Positions 35,842-45,504 of a stretch of DNA of 64,000 bases are shown piece by piece. Each line of letters opens with the position of its first letter. The stretch's first letter is position 1. Below the pieces are notes generated by a model. That model made no database searches. It was not told the DNA's origin and was given only the letters and a program-made list of their open reading frames with translations. The position numbers were made by a program, and so were the translations under genes. Source of the stretch: Qipengyuania huizhouensis (lineage in GTDB: Bacteria > Pseudomonadota > Alphaproteobacteria > Sphingomonadales > Sphingomonadaceae); the NCBI RefSeq assembly GCF_019711635.1, contig NZ_JAIGNT010000011.1, positions 1 to 64,000 on the forward strand. The letters are read 5' to 3'.

Positions 35842-36575
35842 CCGCGACATTTGACGAAGACCACGCCGTCGCCGGTGATCTCTGCAGAACCGATCCTGAT
35901 CGGATCATAGGCTGCATCTGTTGCCGGGCGCAGGATTGCTACTCCATCGGGTCCCCTGCTTTCCATCGGCAGATCCGGCATAGGCTCATCCAGATCGAGC
36001 CTCGGGTAATCACCGAGAACGATTGCGGCGTTGGGATCATGCCCGTCGATATCCGCTTCCATCACCAATGCCCCGGGGCTTTGGCTAACTGAGAAGTCCG
36101 GTGTATCGCAGTCCGCGTCCACTCCCTTGGCGACCCAAGCCCCTGTCAGATAATCTTCTGTCAGTTTTATGCCCCCTGCGCGCGCTGGATCGCGGTCCCT
36201 TGCCGGCGGCTCTATGGATTCGATGCGACGTGGCTCGATCGTGTCGTCGCCCTGCTGGCAGAAGCTCATATCTGCGAGCGGACCCGTCATACGGACATAG
36301 TCCCCGGGCCCGAAGTCTGCCTCGCCCATGGCGATGGCATAGGTATCTCCATCCGGAGTCCGGATGATGGGGCACTCGACACCTTTGGCGATGCGACCTT
36401 CGATGGTAATCTCACCATCTGGGTCAGCAGGTTGGCCGATTTCATCGGCCTGACTGCCGGTTTCGTCCGAGGCCGGGGTTCGATCTTGATCAGTTGAGGT
36501 CTCACCCGGGTTCTCGCCGCAAGCGGCCAAACCCAGGACAAGGGCAAAGACGAGCGATTTTCTTCCATAGGTCAT
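35838..36575 (-). CDS. Putative lipoprotein of unknown function
   Basis: 245 aa. [19 protein letters not shown] is a lipoprotein signal with Cys19. An acidic Thr/Glu/Asp-rich linker (residues 25-55) precedes the rest. Cys residues near 67, 105, 157 and 243 might form disulfides. No domain was recognised. It lies 33 bases downstream of rimM on the same strand, so it may be a late addition to the ffh-rpsP-rimM transcript. Confidence 0.65.
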   Translation of the reverse strand: MTYGRKSLVFALVLGLAACGENPGETSTDQDRTPASDETGSQADEIGQPADPDGEITIEGRIAKGVECPIIRTPDGDTYAIAMGEADFGPGDYVRMTGPLADMSFCQQGDDTIEPRRIESIEPPARDRDPARAGGIKLTEDYLTGAWVAKGVDADCDTPDFSVSQSPGALVMEADIDGHDPNAAIVLGDYPRLDLDEPMPDLPMESRGPDGVAILRPATDAAYDPIRIGSAEITGDGVVFVKCRG

Positions 36576-36608
36576 ACAGGACCAACGGAACGCGCGGACG
36601 CGATGTTC

Positions 36609-37094
36609 CTATTCGAGGAAATCGGGATTCAGAGTAAGCTTTTCGTCATCCCAGGAACGAACCGCCTGTTCGGTCAGGGGGACCATGAACTTCTTGCCGT
36701 CGGGCTTCTCGATCTCGACAATGTCGGTCGCGCCGAAATTATCGACCGCGCAGACACGGCCGACCTCGTCCCCGGTATCGGTGATGACCGGCAGGTCCAG
36801 CAGGTCGGAATGATAGAATTCACCCTCTTCCAATGCCGGTAGCGCGGAGCGGGGGACCGTCAGCGCTGTGCCTCGCAGCGCCTCGGCTGCTGTACGATCG
36901 TCCACTTCGGCAAAACGCGCTATGGCCCCGCCCTTGTTGTCGCTGCGAACTTTGGAGAGCGTCAATGCCCCTCCGTTGAAGCTCTTGTGCGGCCTGAGGC
37001 CTTCCAGGCCTTCGCCGAACAGCTTCAGACGGACTTCGCCCGCCACACCGTGCGCACCTGCAACGGCGGCCAGCGTGACGGGCTTGTCCTGCAT
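36609..37094 (-). CDS. rimM: 16S rRNA-processing protein RimM
   Basis: 161 aa. LAAVAGAHGVAGEVRLKLF is the N-terminal RimM signature (shown here as two halves, AGAHGVAGEVR and LKLF), and the C-terminal PRC-barrel segment includes GEFYHSDLL and FMVPLTEQAV. It binds S19 and assists 30S head maturation. It lies 8 bases after rpsP. Confidence 0.93.
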   Translation of the reverse strand: MQDKPVTLAAVAGAHGVAGEVRLKLFGEGLEGLRPHKSFNGGALTLSKVRSDNKGGAIARFAEVDDRTAAEALRGTALTVPRSALPALEEGEFYHSDLLDLPVITDTGDEVGRVCAVDNFGATDIVEIEKPDGKKFMVPLTEQAVRSWDDEKLTLNPDFLE

Positions 37095-37102
37095 GGGAGA
37101 GA

Positions 37103-37591
37103 TTACTCGCCCTTGTCTTCGGTTGCTTCTTCAGCCGGAGCTTCTTCAGCAGCAGCTTCCTCGGCCGGAGCTTCCTCTGCAGCAGCCTCTTCAGCTGGAG
37201 CTTCCGCAGCGGTCTTTGCTTCTTCCTCGGCAGCCTTGGCAGCTTCTTCGGCCTCGGCGGCTTTGGTGGCCTTCTCTTCTGCGCGTTCCTTGGCTGCTTC
37301 GCCCGGCTCGCCCTTCTTGGGGTTGTTCTTCGGCGCACGCTCGAGGATACCGGCGGCATCGAGGAAGCGATGGACGCGATCCGACGGCTGCGCGCCGACG
37401 CTCAGCCAGTGACGGGCACGGTCTTCGTCGAGCTTTACGCGCTCGCCCGAATCCTTCGGCAGCATCGGATTGTAGGTACCGATCTGTTCCAGATACTTGC
37501 CGTCACGCGAGCTGCGCGAGTCCGACACGACGATGCGATAGTAGGGACGCTTCTTCGCGCCACCGCGCGACAGACGAATTGCAACTGCCAT
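37103..37591 (-). CDS. rpsP: 30S ribosomal protein S16 with long Ala/Glu tail
   Basis: 162 aa, about twice the E. coli length. The first 80 residues are canonical S16 ([20 protein letters not shown], then GTYNPM). Residues 90-162 are a repetitive Ala/Glu-rich tail with repeated [10 protein letters not shown] units. The tail is probably disordered or helical, and its role is unknown. Similar tails are frequent in alphaproteobacterial S16. The coding repeats at 37125-37215 may vary between strains. Confidence 0.95.
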   Translation of the reverse strand: MAVAIRLSRGGAKKRPYYRIVVSDSRSSRDGKYLEQIGTYNPMLPKDSGERVKLDEDRARHWLSVGAQPSDRVHRFLDAAGILERAPKNNPKKGEPGEAAKERAEEKATKAAEAEEAAKAAEEEAKTAAEAPAEEAAAEEAPAEEAAAEEAPAEEATEDKGE

Positions 37592-37629
37592 TTTACTTCA
37601 CCTTTCGAATGTAAATATCAATAATCAGA

Positions 37630-39120
37630 TTATTTCTTGTTCAACATGTCACGCAGATCAGGCGGGAGCGTGTCGGGATCGACCGAGGGGCCCTTGCTGC
37701 CACCACCGCCGAGACCCGGAAGGCCGCCGCCCGCGCCGCCGAGGCCAGGCATCGCGGCACCCATGCCGCCTTTTCCGAACAGCGCGCCGAGACCCTTGAG
37801 CCCGCCCATCTTCTTGATCTGCTTCATGGCCTTGGACATTTCCTGATGCATCTTGAGCACCTTGTTCACGTCCTGGACCTGAGTGCCCGAACCTGCCGCC
37901 ACGCGCTTCTTGCGTTTGGCGTTGAGCAGCTTGGGAAGCTTGCGCTCCTTGGGCGTCATCGAACCGATGATGGCATCCATGTGGAGCAGGACCTTGTCGT
38001 CCATACCCGATTGCTGCATCGCCGCCTTGGCCTTCTTCATGCCCGGCATCATGCCGGCAAGCGCGCCAAGACCGCCCATGCTCTGCATCTGGCGCAGCTG
38101 CATACGAAGATCGTCGAGGTCGAATTCACCCTTCGCCATTTTCTTGGCGAGCGCTTCGGCCTCTTCTTCCTTGATCGCGGTCGCGGCCTTTTCCACCAGC
38201 GACACGACATCGCCCATGCCGAGGATCCGGCCGGCGACGCGCTTGGGGTCGAATGCCTCGATCGCGTCGAGCTTTTCACCAGTACCGGCGAACTTGACCG
38301 GCTTGCCCGTGACATAACGCATCGACAGGGCTGCACCGCCCCGCGCATCGCCGTCCATACGCGTGAGAACCACGCCGGTCAGCGGAACCTCGCCGGTAAA
38401 GCTCTGCGCTACGTTGACAGCGTCCTGCCCGGTCAGGCTGTCGACCACCAGCAACACCTCTGTGGGTGCGGAAACGCTGGCGATGGCCTTCATCTCGGCC
38501 ATCAGTGCTTCGTCGACGTGGAGACGGCCCGCGGTATCCAGCAGCAGAACATCGGCCGCCTGAAGCTTCGCGCTTTCCATTGCGCGGCGCGCGATATCGA
38601 CCGGCTGCTGGCCGGGGACGATCGGCAGGGTGGCCACGTCCACCTGTTCGCCAAGAACCTTGAGCTGTTCCTGAGCCGCAGGACGGTTGACGTCGAGCGA
38701 GGCCATCATGGCCTTCTTGCCGTGCTTTTCGCGCAGCAGCTTGCCGAGCTTGGCGGTCGTGGTCGTCTTACCCGAGCCCTGGAGACCGACCATCATGATG
38801 ACGACCGGCGGCTTGGCATTGAGGTTCAGTTCGCGCGGTTCGGCATCCTCGCCATCGCCGCCGAGCATTTCGACCAGCTCGTCATTAACGATCTTGACGA
38901 CCTGCTGGCCGGGAGTGACCGATCTGAGGACCTCGGAACCGATCGCCTTTTCGGTGACCGCGTCGATGAAGCGGCGCACGACGGGCAGCGCAACATCGGC
39001 TTCGAGCAATGCGATGCGCACTTCGCGCATGGCTTCGCGCACGTCACCTTCGGACAGCGAACCGCGGCCCTTGAGCCTGTCGAAGACATTGCCGAGCCGG
39101 TCGGACAGATTGTCGAACAT
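37630..39120 (-). CDS. ffh: Signal recognition particle protein Ffh
   Basis: 496 aa. The NG GTPase domain has GLQGSGKTTTTAKLG, DTAGRLHVDE and TRMDGDARGG; the C-terminal M domain is Met-rich (residues 320-440), with GSGTQVQDVNK. A Gly-rich tail follows. With 4.5S RNA it targets membrane proteins to the Sec translocon. The ATG at 39120 gives the usual FDNLSDRLGNVFDRL start; the 50-residue upstream extension was rejected. It lies upstream of rpsP on the same strand. Confidence 0.96.
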   Translation of the reverse strand: MFDNLSDRLGNVFDRLKGRGSLSEGDVREAMREVRIALLEADVALPVVRRFIDAVTEKAIGSEVLRSVTPGQQVVKIVNDELVEMLGGDGEDAEPRELNLNAKPPVVIMMVGLQGSGKTTTTAKLGKLLREKHGKKAMMASLDVNRPAAQEQLKVLGEQVDVATLPIVPGQQPVDIARRAMESAKLQAADVLLLDTAGRLHVDEALMAEMKAIASVSAPTEVLLVVDSLTGQDAVNVAQSFTGEVPLTGVVLTRMDGDARGGAALSMRYVTGKPVKFAGTGEKLDAIEAFDPKRVAGRILGMGDVVSLVEKAATAIKEEEAEALAKKMAKGEFDLDDLRMQLRQMQSMGGLGALAGMMPGMKKAKAAMQQSGMDDKVLLHMDAIIGSMTPKERKLPKLLNAKRKKRVAAGSGTQVQDVNKVLKMHQEMSKAMKQIKKMGGLKGLGALFGKGGMGAAMPGLGGAGGGLPGLGGGGSKGPSVDPDTLPPDLRDMLNKK

Positions 39121-39297
39121 GCCTGCTCTACTCCTTCCGAACCCGGTCAGGTCCGAATAAACGCGAAAAACGCCGGCGGACGAAAACTCGTCGGCCAGCG
39201 TGGGGTCAGACCCCTGTGAAACCCAAACTCTTGCCCGGGTGTGGTGGAAGCAAGCCTCGGTCGTCGCCACGGCCTGCTACCGTCAAATCCGGGAAAA

Positions 39298-39373
<76 letters not shown>

Positions 39374-39465
39374 GAACCATTTTCGAACCGACGCATCCTG
39401 GGAGGTGCATCGCCCTTGCGGGAGGCGCCCAATATAAGGCGCCTCGCCGCAATGCAACAGCAAAA

Positions 39466-39807
39466 TCAGGATTCGTCGGCGTCGTCGTCGTCGCCCTTGG
39501 ATTTCGTTTCGACACCCAGATCGTCGTCACCGCCAAGATCGACTTCATTGTCGGGCGAATCGTCGTCTTCGTCGATATCAATGTCCAGATCGTCATCGTC
39601 GTCGCCGCCCAGGTCGGAATCGGCTTCGGCCTTCTTGTCCTTCTTCTCTTCTTCGGCAAGAATCGGCTGCTTCGACTTGAGCACCGGTTCCGGCGTCCAC
39701 TCTTCACCGCATTCGATGCAGGTGACGGGATCTTCCTTGTTCAGATCATAGAAGCGGGTGCCGCAGTTCGGGCAGGTGCGCTTGGTGCCCCATTCAGGTT
39801 TGACCAT
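39466..39807 (-). CDS. TIGR02300 family protein with zinc ribbon and acidic tail
   Basis: 113 aa. The N-terminus holds CPNCGTRFYDLNK and CIECGEEW, a four-Cys zinc ribbon followed by the TIGR02300 segment. The second half is a strongly acidic, Asp-rich tail (residues 60-113). Function is unknown; the family is widespread in alphaproteobacteria. The short linker KSKQPILAEEEKK separates the two parts. Confidence 0.85.
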   Translation of the reverse strand: MVKPEWGTKRTCPNCGTRFYDLNKEDPVTCIECGEEWTPEPVLKSKQPILAEEEKKDKKAEADSDLGGDDDDDLDIDIDEDDDSPDNEVDLGGDDDLGVETKSKGDDDDADES

Positions 39808-39966
39808 GTGTAATCCTTGGCTTTGCCGCCCCTCGCACTGTGCGCAGAGGCCGTGAATTCGTAATTGTATTGATGGGTACCTGCTGGGCAGGAATCAACA
39901 GCGCGCGCGCCTTGCCAGAACGTATGTGCACTGTCAAAGCGCCGCCATCATTATGGATACGCATTC

Positions 39967-41274
39967 GTGACCGCTCACCGCTTCATGCCCGCAGGCCCAC
40001 TGACCGGACGCATTCGCGTGCCGGGAGACAAGTCGATCAGCCACCGTGCGCTTATGTTCGGCGCTCTGGCAGCTGGCCGCAGCCGGATTTCAGGCCTTCT
40101 CGAGGGGGAAGATGTCCTGGCCACAGCCGCCGCATTGCGCGCGATGGGCGCTGTGATCGGGAAGGATGGCGAAGACTGGATCGTCGACGGTGTCGGAGTC
40201 GGTTCATTGCTTCAGCCCGAACGGGCGCTCGACATGGGCAATTCGGGGACTTCGACGCGGCTGTTGATGGGACTTCTGGCGAGCCACGGCATCACCGCAA
40301 CCTTCACTGGAGACGCGAGCCTCTCCAAACGTCCGATGGGCCGCGTTATCGATCCGCTATCGACCATGGGCGCGAATTTCACCCCCTCCCTCGGCGGCAC
40401 ATTGCCGCTTGTGATGGAGGGAATGCAGCCCGCGGTGCCCGTCACCTACCGTCTGCCAGTCGCCAGCGCGCAGGTAAAAAGTGCCGTATTGCTGGCGGGG
40501 CTCAATACGCCCGGCGTCACCACTGTCATCGAGCCCGTGCCGACGCGCGACCATACGGAACGTATGCTGCGCAGCTTCGGTGTCGAAGTGCAGGTAGAGG
40601 ATCGGGACGGCGAACGCGTGATCAGGGTTCATGGCCCCTGCGATCTGCATCCGAACGACATTGTCGTACCGGGTGACCCATCCTCGGCCGCTTTCTTTGC
40701 GGTCGCCGCCAGTATCGTGCCGGGCAGCGACCTCGTCATCGAAAACGTCGGTCTCAATCCTACCCGGGACGGCATCTATCGCGCATTGCGGGAAATGGGC
40801 GCGAATATCGAATATCTTGAAGAGCGCGAGGTAGGCGGAGAACCCGTCGCCGATCTGTGCGTGCGCCATGCACGGCTGAAGGGGATTGTGGTTGATCCTG
40901 CGATCGCACCGAGCATGATCGACGAATTTCCCGTCCTCTTCGTCGCTGCAGCCTTCGCAGAGGGCGCAACCGTGACCAGCGGGCTTGAAGAACTACGGGT
41001 CAAGGAAAGCGACCGGCTTTCCGCCATGGCCACCGCCCTCAAATCGGCAGGCGCACAGGTCGAAGAGAATGGAGACGGACTTATTATCGAAGGGAACGGC
41101 GGCCAGCCATTGTCAGGAGGCGGCACCATAGTCACCCATCTCGATCACCGCATCGCGATGAGCATGGCCGTTGCAGGCCTGGCCAGCGAAGGCGGGGTCG
41201 AGATCGACAGCACCGAACCGATCGGGACGAGCTTTCCGAATTTCATGGATCTTCTGACGGAGGCTGCATCATGA
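39967..41274 (+). CDS. aroA: 3-phosphoshikimate 1-carboxyvinyltransferase (class II-like EPSP synthase)
   Basis: 435 aa. [13 protein letters not shown] opens the protein and [12 protein letters not shown] is the second signature. [36 protein letters not shown] (seen in two halves) and [13 protein letters not shown] match class II enzymes of the CP4 type. The key position in [10 protein letters not shown] is Gly, whereas CP4 has Ala there (GNAATGCRL). It makes EPSP for aromatic amino acids. The start is GTG. It overlaps the next gene by ATGA. Confidence 0.95.
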   Translation: MTAHRFMPAGPLTGRIRVPGDKSISHRALMFGALAAGRSRISGLLEGEDVLATAAALRAMGAVIGKDGEDWIVDGVGVGSLLQPERALDMGNSGTSTRLLMGLLASHGITATFTGDASLSKRPMGRVIDPLSTMGANFTPSLGGTLPLVMEGMQPAVPVTYRLPVASAQVKSAVLLAGLNTPGVTTVIEPVPTRDHTERMLRSFGVEVQVEDRDGERVIRVHGPCDLHPNDIVVPGDPSSAAFFAVAASIVPGSDLVIENVGLNPTRDGIYRALREMGANIEYLEEREVGGEPVADLCVRHARLKGIVVDPAIAPSMIDEFPVLFVAAAFAEGATVTSGLEELRVKESDRLSAMATALKSAGAQVEENGDGLIIEGNGGQPLSGGGTIVTHLDHRIAMSMAVAGLASEGGVEIDSTEPIGTSFPNFMDLLTEAAS

Positions 41275-41540
41275 CCGGCCTCGACTGGGCCAGCATGGTG
41301 GGCTTTTGCGGAACCGCCTGCATCATCGGTGCCTATGCCTATCTGACACTCAAGGACGAGCCGAACCCCTTTGTCCTTCACGGTACCAATCTGGCCGGGG
41401 CGGCCCTGTTGACCATTTCGCTGCTGGTGCACACCAACTGGCCCAGTCTCGTGCTTGAAGGGTTCTGGGCAGCTATTGCGATCTATGGCATCGCAAAAGC
41501 GATACGCACGGGGCGCAAGGGGCAGGAACGCGAAGCATGA
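41271..41540 (+). CDS. Small membrane protein, CBU_0592-like
   Basis: 89 aa with three hydrophobic segments near residues 7-28, 35-54 and 57-75. The pattern [20 protein letters not shown] and [13 protein letters not shown] fits CBU_0592-family small membrane proteins. Function is unknown. It overlaps aroA and cmk by ATGA on both sides, so it is translated with them. Confidence 0.75.
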   Translation: MTGLDWASMVGFCGTACIIGAYAYLTLKDEPNPFVLHGTNLAGAALLTISLLVHTNWPSLVLEGFWAAIAIYGIAKAIRTGRKGQEREA

Positions 41541-42172
41541 TTATTGCCGTCGACGGCCCCACCGCTTCGGGCAAGGGTACGATTGCCAAGGCGCTGGCAG
41601 AGCATTTCGGACTGCCTCACCTCGATACCGGCCTTCTCTATCGCGCTGTCGGGTGGCAGGTGTTCCTCAACGGAGGCAATCCGGACAATGGCGAAGATGC
41701 GCTTTCGGCCACCGGTTTTCCCGACTTCCTGCTAAGCGAGCCGCATCTGCGCGACGAGCATACCGGCGGTTATGCAAGCCGCGTGTCCGTCCATCCCGCA
41801 GTGAGGCAAGCGCTCTACGATCGCCAGAGAAGCTTTGCCATGCAGCCGGGCGGCGCAGTCCTCGACGGTCGGGATATCGGCACTGTGATTGTACCCGAGG
41901 CGCAGGCGAAACTCTTCATCACCGCCAGCGTAGAAGCGCGCGCGCAGCGGCGTTTCCGCGAAATGCGCGAGCGCGGCGCGGCGGTAACGCTCGCGGAAAT
42001 CGCAGAAGACCTGCGCCGCCGCGACGATCGTGACAGAAATCGGAAGGTTGCCCCCCTGGTGCCTGCCGCCGACGCGATGGTGATCGACACAAGCGCGCTG
42101 GGTAAGGAAGAGGCGATTGCGGCGGCAATCGAAGCCGTGGAACAGGTTCGTTCTGCCGGCATGCACCGATAA
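41537..42172 (+). CDS. cmk: Cytidylate kinase
   Basis: 211 aa. The P-loop reads VDGPTASGKGTIAKALA (residues 4-20). LDTGLLYRAVGW and VLDGRDIGTVI are family landmarks, as is the lid motif RRDDRDRNR. It phosphorylates CMP and dCMP. It sits in the common aroA-cmk-rpsA order, with a small membrane protein inserted between aroA and cmk. Confidence 0.95.
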   Translation: MIIAVDGPTASGKGTIAKALAEHFGLPHLDTGLLYRAVGWQVFLNGGNPDNGEDALSATGFPDFLLSEPHLRDEHTGGYASRVSVHPAVRQALYDRQRSFAMQPGGAVLDGRDIGTVIVPEAQAKLFITASVEARAQRRFREMRERGAAVTLAEIAEDLRRRDDRDRNRKVAPLVPAADAMVIDTSALGKEEAIAAAIEAVEQVRSAGMHR

Positions 42173-42617
42173 TTCCGGCTCGGCCCGGGCGGGACATTTC
42201 ACGTGCTTTCCTACATCGAACATCTTCGGCATTCTCGCGCCCATGCCAGATTCATCGAACCAACCGATGCCCGGACCCCCGCATCTGAAAAGTCACACAG
42301 CCTGTCCGCCGCTAGGGTCATGGGGCGCGAAAAACCGCGGTTCCCGCGAAAGGTCACGGGTTTAAAAGCGGCGGTGACAGTCAACTTTCCGGTCGCAGAA
42401 CCCCACCCCATTTTGCTTGCTTTTCAGCGCGCATTGGCCTAGGCGCGCGCCCGTTCACGAAACTTCAGGATTCGATGGACCTTCGCGGCGGCATCCGGCC
42501 TCGCGGAGATCACGGCCCTCTTGCCCCGTTGGCCCGGACAATGGTGTTCGGAGACGGGTAAAGACCCCGGTAAAACCGGCGGCCGGTAGCAAAACGAACG
42601 TTAGGACTACTCAGTTT
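42173..42617 (+). other. Gap of 445 bases before rpsA, probable leader
   Basis: No convincing gene is present. It contains a perfect 10-bp palindrome, AACCGCGGTT, near 42339 and GC-rich self-complementary stretches. No clear sigma70-type promoter was found. Its length and the lack of a Shine-Dalgarno at rpsA fit a regulated 5' leader for S1 autogenous control, but this is inferred. Confidence 0.4.
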
Positions 42618-44321
42618 ATGGCAACCTCAGCCAATCCCACCCGCGACGATTTCGCCGCGATGCTCGACGAGCAGCTTGGCGGCGCCGATGATGGCGGCTT
42701 CGAAGGCCGCGTCGTCAAGGGCACCGTTACTTCCATCGAAAACGGCATGGCTCACATCGATGTCGGCCTGAAGAGCGAAGGCCGCGTCGACCTTAAAGAA
42801 TTCATGCGCGGCGAAGACGAGCACGGTCTCGAAGTCGGCTCGGAAGTCGAAGTTTTCGTCGACCGCATCGAAAACGCCGATGGCGAAGCGATGCTCAGCC
42901 GCGACCGCGCCCGCCGCGAAGCTGCATGGGACAAGCTTGAAAGCGAATTCGGCGAAGGCAAGCGCGTCGAAGGCCGCATCTTCGGCCGCGTCAAGGGCGG
43001 TTTCACCGTCGATCTCGACGGTGCCGTGGCCTTCCTGCCCGGCAGCCAGGTCGACATCCGCCCCGTGCGCGACGTCACTCCGCTGATGGACATGGCCCAG
43101 CCCTTCCAGATCCTCAAGATGGACCGCCGCCGCGGAAACATCGTCGTTTCGCGCCGTGCGGTTCTTGAAGAGACCCGCGCCGAGCAGCGCAGCGAACTGA
43201 TCAACGATCTCGCCGAGGGTCAGGTGATCGACGGCGTTGTGAAGAACATCACCGATTACGGCGCCTTCGTGGACCTCGGCGGTATCGACGGCCTGCTCCA
43301 TGTCACCGACATGAGCTACAAGCGCGTCAACCACCCGAGCGAAATGATCGAGATCGGTCAGACCGTGACCGTCCAGATCATCCGCATCAACGAAGATACG
43401 CAGCGCATCAGCCTCGGCATGAAGCAGCTCGAGAGCGATCCGTGGGATGGCGTTGCCGCCAAGTATCCGGTCGGCATGAAGCTGACGGGCACTGTCACCA
43501 ACATCACCGAATATGGCGCATTCGTCGAAATCGAGCCGGGCATCGAAGGCCTGGTCCACGTTTCGGAAATGAGCTGGACCAAGAAGAACGTTCACCCGGG
43601 CAAGATCGTTTCGACCTCGCAGGAAGTCGAAGTCATGGTTCTCGAAGTGGACAGCGAGAAGCGCCGCATTTCGCTCGGCCTCAAGCAGGCCCAGCGCAAT
43701 CCGTGGGAAGAATTCGCCGAAGCGCATCCCGTTGGTGCGAAGGTCGAAGGCGAAGTCAAGAACGCTACCGAATTCGGCCTCTTCATCGGCCTTCCGGGCG
43801 ACGTCGACGGCATGGTCCACATGTCGGACATCGCATGGGGCATCTCGGGTGAAGACGCCCTCGCCCTGCACCGCAAGGGTGAGCAGGTCGAAGCCGTCGT
43901 TCTCGATGTCGATGTCGAGAAGGAACGCATCAGCCTCGGCATGAAGCAGCTTGAAAAGGGTGCTCCGACCGAAGCCGGCGCGTCGAGCGACATCCGCAAG
44001 AACCAGATCGTCACCGTTACCGTGCTTGAAGTTCGTGATGGCGGCCTCGAAGTCCAGGTCGGCGAAGACGGTGCGACCGGCTTCATCAAGCGTTCGGACC
44101 TCGGCCGCGACCGCGACGAACAGCGTTCGGATCGTTTCCAGCCGGGCGCCAAGGTCGATGCCATGGTCACCGGTTTCGACCGCTCGAAGAAGCCGACCTT
44201 CTCGATCAAGGCACGTCAGATCGCCGAAGAGAAAGAAGCGGTTGCACAGTTCGGTTCGTCGGATTCGGGCGCATCGCTCGGCGACATCCTCGGCGAAGCG
44301 CTGAAGAAGAAAGAAGACTAA
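42618..44321 (+). CDS. rpsA: 30S ribosomal protein S1
   Basis: 567 aa. It contains six S1 RNA-binding domains, visible as repeated patterns such as GAFVDLGGIDGLLHVTDMS, GAFVEIEPGIEGLVHVSEMS and GLFIGLPGDVDGMVHMSDI (each about 85 residues apart; segments shown in part only). The ATG at 42618 begins ATSANPTRDDF. No strong Shine-Dalgarno precedes it, as is common for rpsA. It recruits mRNA to the ribosome. A longer in-frame upstream extension was rejected. Confidence 0.95.
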   Translation: MATSANPTRDDFAAMLDEQLGGADDGGFEGRVVKGTVTSIENGMAHIDVGLKSEGRVDLKEFMRGEDEHGLEVGSEVEVFVDRIENADGEAMLSRDRARREAAWDKLESEFGEGKRVEGRIFGRVKGGFTVDLDGAVAFLPGSQVDIRPVRDVTPLMDMAQPFQILKMDRRRGNIVVSRRAVLEETRAEQRSELINDLAEGQVIDGVVKNITDYGAFVDLGGIDGLLHVTDMSYKRVNHPSEMIEIGQTVTVQIIRINEDTQRISLGMKQLESDPWDGVAAKYPVGMKLTGTVTNITEYGAFVEIEPGIEGLVHVSEMSWTKKNVHPGKIVSTSQEVEVMVLEVDSEKRRISLGLKQAQRNPWEEFAEAHPVGAKVEGEVKNATEFGLFIGLPGDVDGMVHMSDIAWGISGEDALALHRKGEQVEAVVLDVDVEKERISLGMKQLEKGAPTEAGASSDIRKNQIVTVTVLEVRDGGLEVQVGEDGATGFIKRSDLGRDRDEQRSDRFQPGAKVDAMVTGFDRSKKPTFSIKARQIAEEKEAVAQFGSSDSGASLGDILGEALKKKED

Positions 44322-44352
44322 GCTCTTCCCTCCCAGTTCGGGATACTCTGAG

Positions 44353-44387
44353 AGGCCCGCTTGCTCACAGGAGCAGGCGGGCCTTTC
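44353..44387 (+). terminator. Rho-independent terminator after rpsA
   Basis: AGGCCCGC-TTGCTC pairs with GAGCA-GGCGGGCCT around a short loop, followed by TTT. It lies about 30 bases past the rpsA stop. Confidence 0.85.
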
Positions 44388-44418
44388 CTATTGATGCCGG
44401 GATGCCTAACTTGAACCC

Positions 44419-45174
44419 ATGTTGGAAATTCATCAATTCCCCTGCCTGTCCGACAATTACGGATTTCTCCTCCACGATCCCGAAAGCGGCGAAACCGCCG
44501 CGATCGATACACCCGATGGCGAAGAGTACCTCCGCCAGGCCGAGGCGAAGGGCTGGACCATCACACAGATCTGGAACACGCACTGGCACCCCGATCATGC
44601 CGGCGGGAACAAGACCATCGTCGAAGCTACCGACGCCAAGATAATCGCACCGCAGGAAGTCGAAAAGCTCAGTCCAATCGACCACGTGGTTGGAAACGGG
44701 GATCATGTCTCACTGGGCAATTGGCGGGCCAGGGTGATCGACGTTTCCGGTCATACGAACGGTCATATCGCTTACTACATAGCTGAGGCCGACACGGCTT
44801 TTGTCGGAGACAGCGTATTCGCGCTGGGTTGCGGACGCATGTTCGAAGGCGAGCCGGAACAATTCTGGAACAGCCTCGATCGCATCCGCCAGCTGCCGGA
44901 AAATACGCAGCTATATTGCGCTCATGAATATACCGCAGCGAATGCCAAATTTGCTCTGCATGCCGATCCCGACAACGCCGAACTGAGGTTATACGCGGCT
45001 CAAATCGACCAGAAGCGCTCCAAAGGCGAAGCAACCGTTCCGACCTTGTTATCCCGCGAACTCGCAACCAATCCCTTCCTGCGTGCCGACAACGCAGACC
45101 TGCGCGATCGCTGGGGAGGCTCCACGCCCGCTGAAACCTTCGCCGCTTTGCGCAGTGCCAAGGACAATTTCTAA
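44419..45174 (+). CDS. gloB: Hydroxyacylglutathione hydrolase (glyoxalase II)
   Basis: 251 aa. The metallo-beta-lactamase metal site is NTHWHPDHAGGN (near residue 54), with the second-site His in DVSGHTNGHI and the Asp in VGDSVFALGCGRMFEG. The C-terminal HEYTAANAKFA matches glyoxalase II. It hydrolyses S-D-lactoylglutathione, the last step of methylglyoxal detoxification. The dioxygenase-like gene starts 2 bases after its stop. Confidence 0.93.
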   Translation: MLEIHQFPCLSDNYGFLLHDPESGETAAIDTPDGEEYLRQAEAKGWTITQIWNTHWHPDHAGGNKTIVEATDAKIIAPQEVEKLSPIDHVVGNGDHVSLGNWRARVIDVSGHTNGHIAYYIAEADTAFVGDSVFALGCGRMFEGEPEQFWNSLDRIRQLPENTQLYCAHEYTAANAKFALHADPDNAELRLYAAQIDQKRSKGEATVPTLLSRELATNPFLRADNADLRDRWGGSTPAETFAALRSAKDNF

Positions 45175-45176
45175 TA

Positions 45177-45503
45177 ATGGCGATCGAAGGCTTCCACGCG
45201 CACATCTATTTCGACGAAGCCGAACTGGCGCAGGCTCAGGATTTTGCGCGCAAAGCACGGGAGAATTTCGGTGTGCCAGTCGGCCACTTCCATACAAAAC
45301 CGGTAGGGCCGCACCCGCGCGGATCGTGCCAACTGACCCTGCGAACTGATGATCTCGGTCCCTTCGCACTCTGGGCGATGGAAAACCGCGGCGACCTGAC
45401 TCTCTTCGTTCATGGTCTGAGCGGCAATGATCTTGAAGACCATACCCAGCATGTCATCTGGCTCGGTCGGTCCGAACCTCTCGACCTGTCGATATTCGAT
45501 TGA
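45177..45503 (+). CDS. DOPA 4,5-dioxygenase family protein
   Basis: 108 aa, a compact single domain. FHAHIYFDE, GHFHTKPVGPHPRGSCQ and HGLSGNDLEDHTQHVIWLG (in part) give the His-rich pattern of the bacterial DOPA dioxygenase family. The real substrate is unknown. It follows gloB by 2 bases and precedes the dehydrogenase by 1 base, so all three form one operon. Confidence 0.8.
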   Translation: MAIEGFHAHIYFDEAELAQAQDFARKARENFGVPVGHFHTKPVGPHPRGSCQLTLRTDDLGPFALWAMENRGDLTLFVHGLSGNDLEDHTQHVIWLGRSEPLDLSIFD

Positions 45504-45504
45504 G

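Noticed and set aside
37103..37215. Low-complexity DNA repeat as an independent element
   Set aside because: The repeats are in frame with rpsP and encode its Ala/Glu tail.
42627..43871. Open frame of 414 codons on the minus strand opposite rpsA
   Set aside because: Shadow of rpsA; composition is that of reverse-complemented S1 repeats.
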